Origin: Cryobacterium sp. Y50
GTDB lineage: Bacteria; Actinomycetota; Actinomycetes; Actinomycetales; Microbacteriaceae
Length of the DNA: 64,000 nt
Direction: 5' to 3'
Assembly (NCBI RefSeq): GCF_002929805.1
Contig: NZ_PJJM01000101.1
Span: 105,801 to 169,800 of the forward strand
Notes under the pieces: generated by a model
What the model was told of the DNA's origin: nothing
The model's database searches: none
Seen by the model: the letters and a program-made list of their open reading frames with translations, nothing else
Part shown: one piece after another, positions 63,752 through 64,000 of the stretch
How the letters are laid out: the number at the start of each line of letters is the position of its first letter
How positions within the stretch are numbered: the first letter of the stretch is position 1
Translations under genes and position numbers: made by a program

Positions 63752-63905
63752 CTAAATGAGGTGGGACGACGTAAGGAATTCGACGAGTTCGGTTGCAGCC
63801 GCGCCGTCATCGACAATCTTTCGACCCGCTGCACGAGCGGGACGCTGTGTTATCGACCGCACCACCGAGCGAGAAAAGGGCTCATTCATCGCGAGATCGC
63901 TCAAA
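63752..63905 (-). pseudogene. etfB: 3' fragment of electron transfer flavoprotein beta subunit
   Basis: About 50 codons in the expected position 9 bases upstream of etfA. The frame ends SITQRPARAAGRKIVDDGAA and VEFLTSSHLI, the C-terminal pattern of EtfB. Upstream of about 63905 the similarity stops and the sequence turns into a repeat-bearing IS-like end, so the gene appears to be interrupted or truncated. The 5' part could lie beyond the window on the other side of an insertion. Confidence 0.65.
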
Positions 63906-63912
63906 TGCACAC

Positions 63913-64000
63913 TGTGTATTGAGTATTTGATGCGGTGAGAGCCACCCGATCGTGCGGTTCAGAGCCACCGTTCGTGCCGAAGAGAGCCAGCGGTGGTGCG
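63913..64000. mobile_element. Probable insertion-sequence terminus running off the window
   Basis: Begins TGTGTATTGAG at 63913. The unit AGAGCCAC/AGAGCCAG with a following TCGTGC occurs three times in the last 65 bases (AGAGCCACCCGATCGTGC, AGAGCCACCGTTCGTGC, AGAGCCAGCGGTGGTGC). Multiple short terminal repeats starting TGT are typical of IS21-family ends. It differs in sequence from the complete element at 35.9 kb. Confidence 0.55.

Noticed and set aside
1..64000. CRISPR arrays, rRNA genes, riboswitches
   Set aside because: No regularly spaced long repeats, rRNA-like blocks or recognisable riboswitch folds were seen by eye.

Overview
The window reads as high-GC actinobacterial DNA, most likely Microbacteriaceae. 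The reasons are a daptide RiPP cluster (a class described from Microbacterium), SCO6880-type and DUF4913-type conjugation proteins, GTG/TTG starts and tight ATGA gene overlaps. It is a mosaic: a peptide natural-product locus, a conjugative element carrying several defence cassettes, then a stretch of attachment-site relics leading back to ordinary metabolic genes. Region 1 (1-6.7 kb, mostly minus strand): a histidine kinase and, in one ATGA-coupled run, daptide genes for the recognition protein (mpaB), methyltransferase (mpaM), aminotransferase (mpaD), dehydrogenase-like decarboxylase (mpaC) and the first 20 codons of a precursor peptide (mpaA) cut by the window edge. A divergent LuxR-type response regulator completes a two-component pair that probably controls the cluster. 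Region 2 (7.3-24 kb, minus strand): the conjugation and maintenance module of an integrative and conjugative element (ICE): DUF4913 protein, SSB, coupling protein, VirB4-like ATPase, SCO6880 protein, VirB6-like protein, two VirB2-like small membrane proteins, M23 peptidase, TcpC/VirB8-like protein, ParB and a primase-polymerase. Region 3 (24.05-27.3 kb): four near-identical TTGAGCATGCTCAA operators lie between the primase and a rightward four-gene operon: HTH repressor, ImmA/IrrE-like metallopeptidase, seven-helix membrane protein and membrane-anchored alpha/beta-hydrolase. This looks like the element's decision switch and is the best candidate here for a poorly described system. Region 4 (27.4-45.4 kb): cargo. 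A coupled methyltransferase / type III Res-like helicase / UvrD-nuclease operon, an IS21-family element with target duplication and a doubly nonsense-mutated istA, a complete ABC-three-component (ABC-3C) counter-invader operon, and an unknown nuclease-like gene. Two scars of a diverged relaxase gene (5' end at 38.10 kb, internal piece at 43.2 kb) bracket the ABC-3C cargo. Region 5 (45.5-57.2 kb): intact MobF relaxase-helicase, then a graded zone of small genes, a NYN/IclR chimera, a frameshifted methyltransferase, and a coupled pair ending in a DUF4041-like/T5orf172 (GIY-YIG-like) protein. Region 6 (57.3-61.8 kb): two perfect 36-bp copies of a tRNA 3' end (tRNA-Gln-like) bracket an AbiEi/AbiEii toxin-antitoxin pair and two small genes. 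They are followed by an excisionase and an integrase truncated to about 41 codons and joined to a duplicate C-terminus of the 52.6-kb gene, so the element has no complete integrase in this window. Region 7 (61.8-64 kb): cytochrome b-like protein, etfA and the 3' end of etfB, which stops at what looks like an insertion-sequence terminus at the window edge. No rRNA, complete tRNA or CRISPR array was seen.
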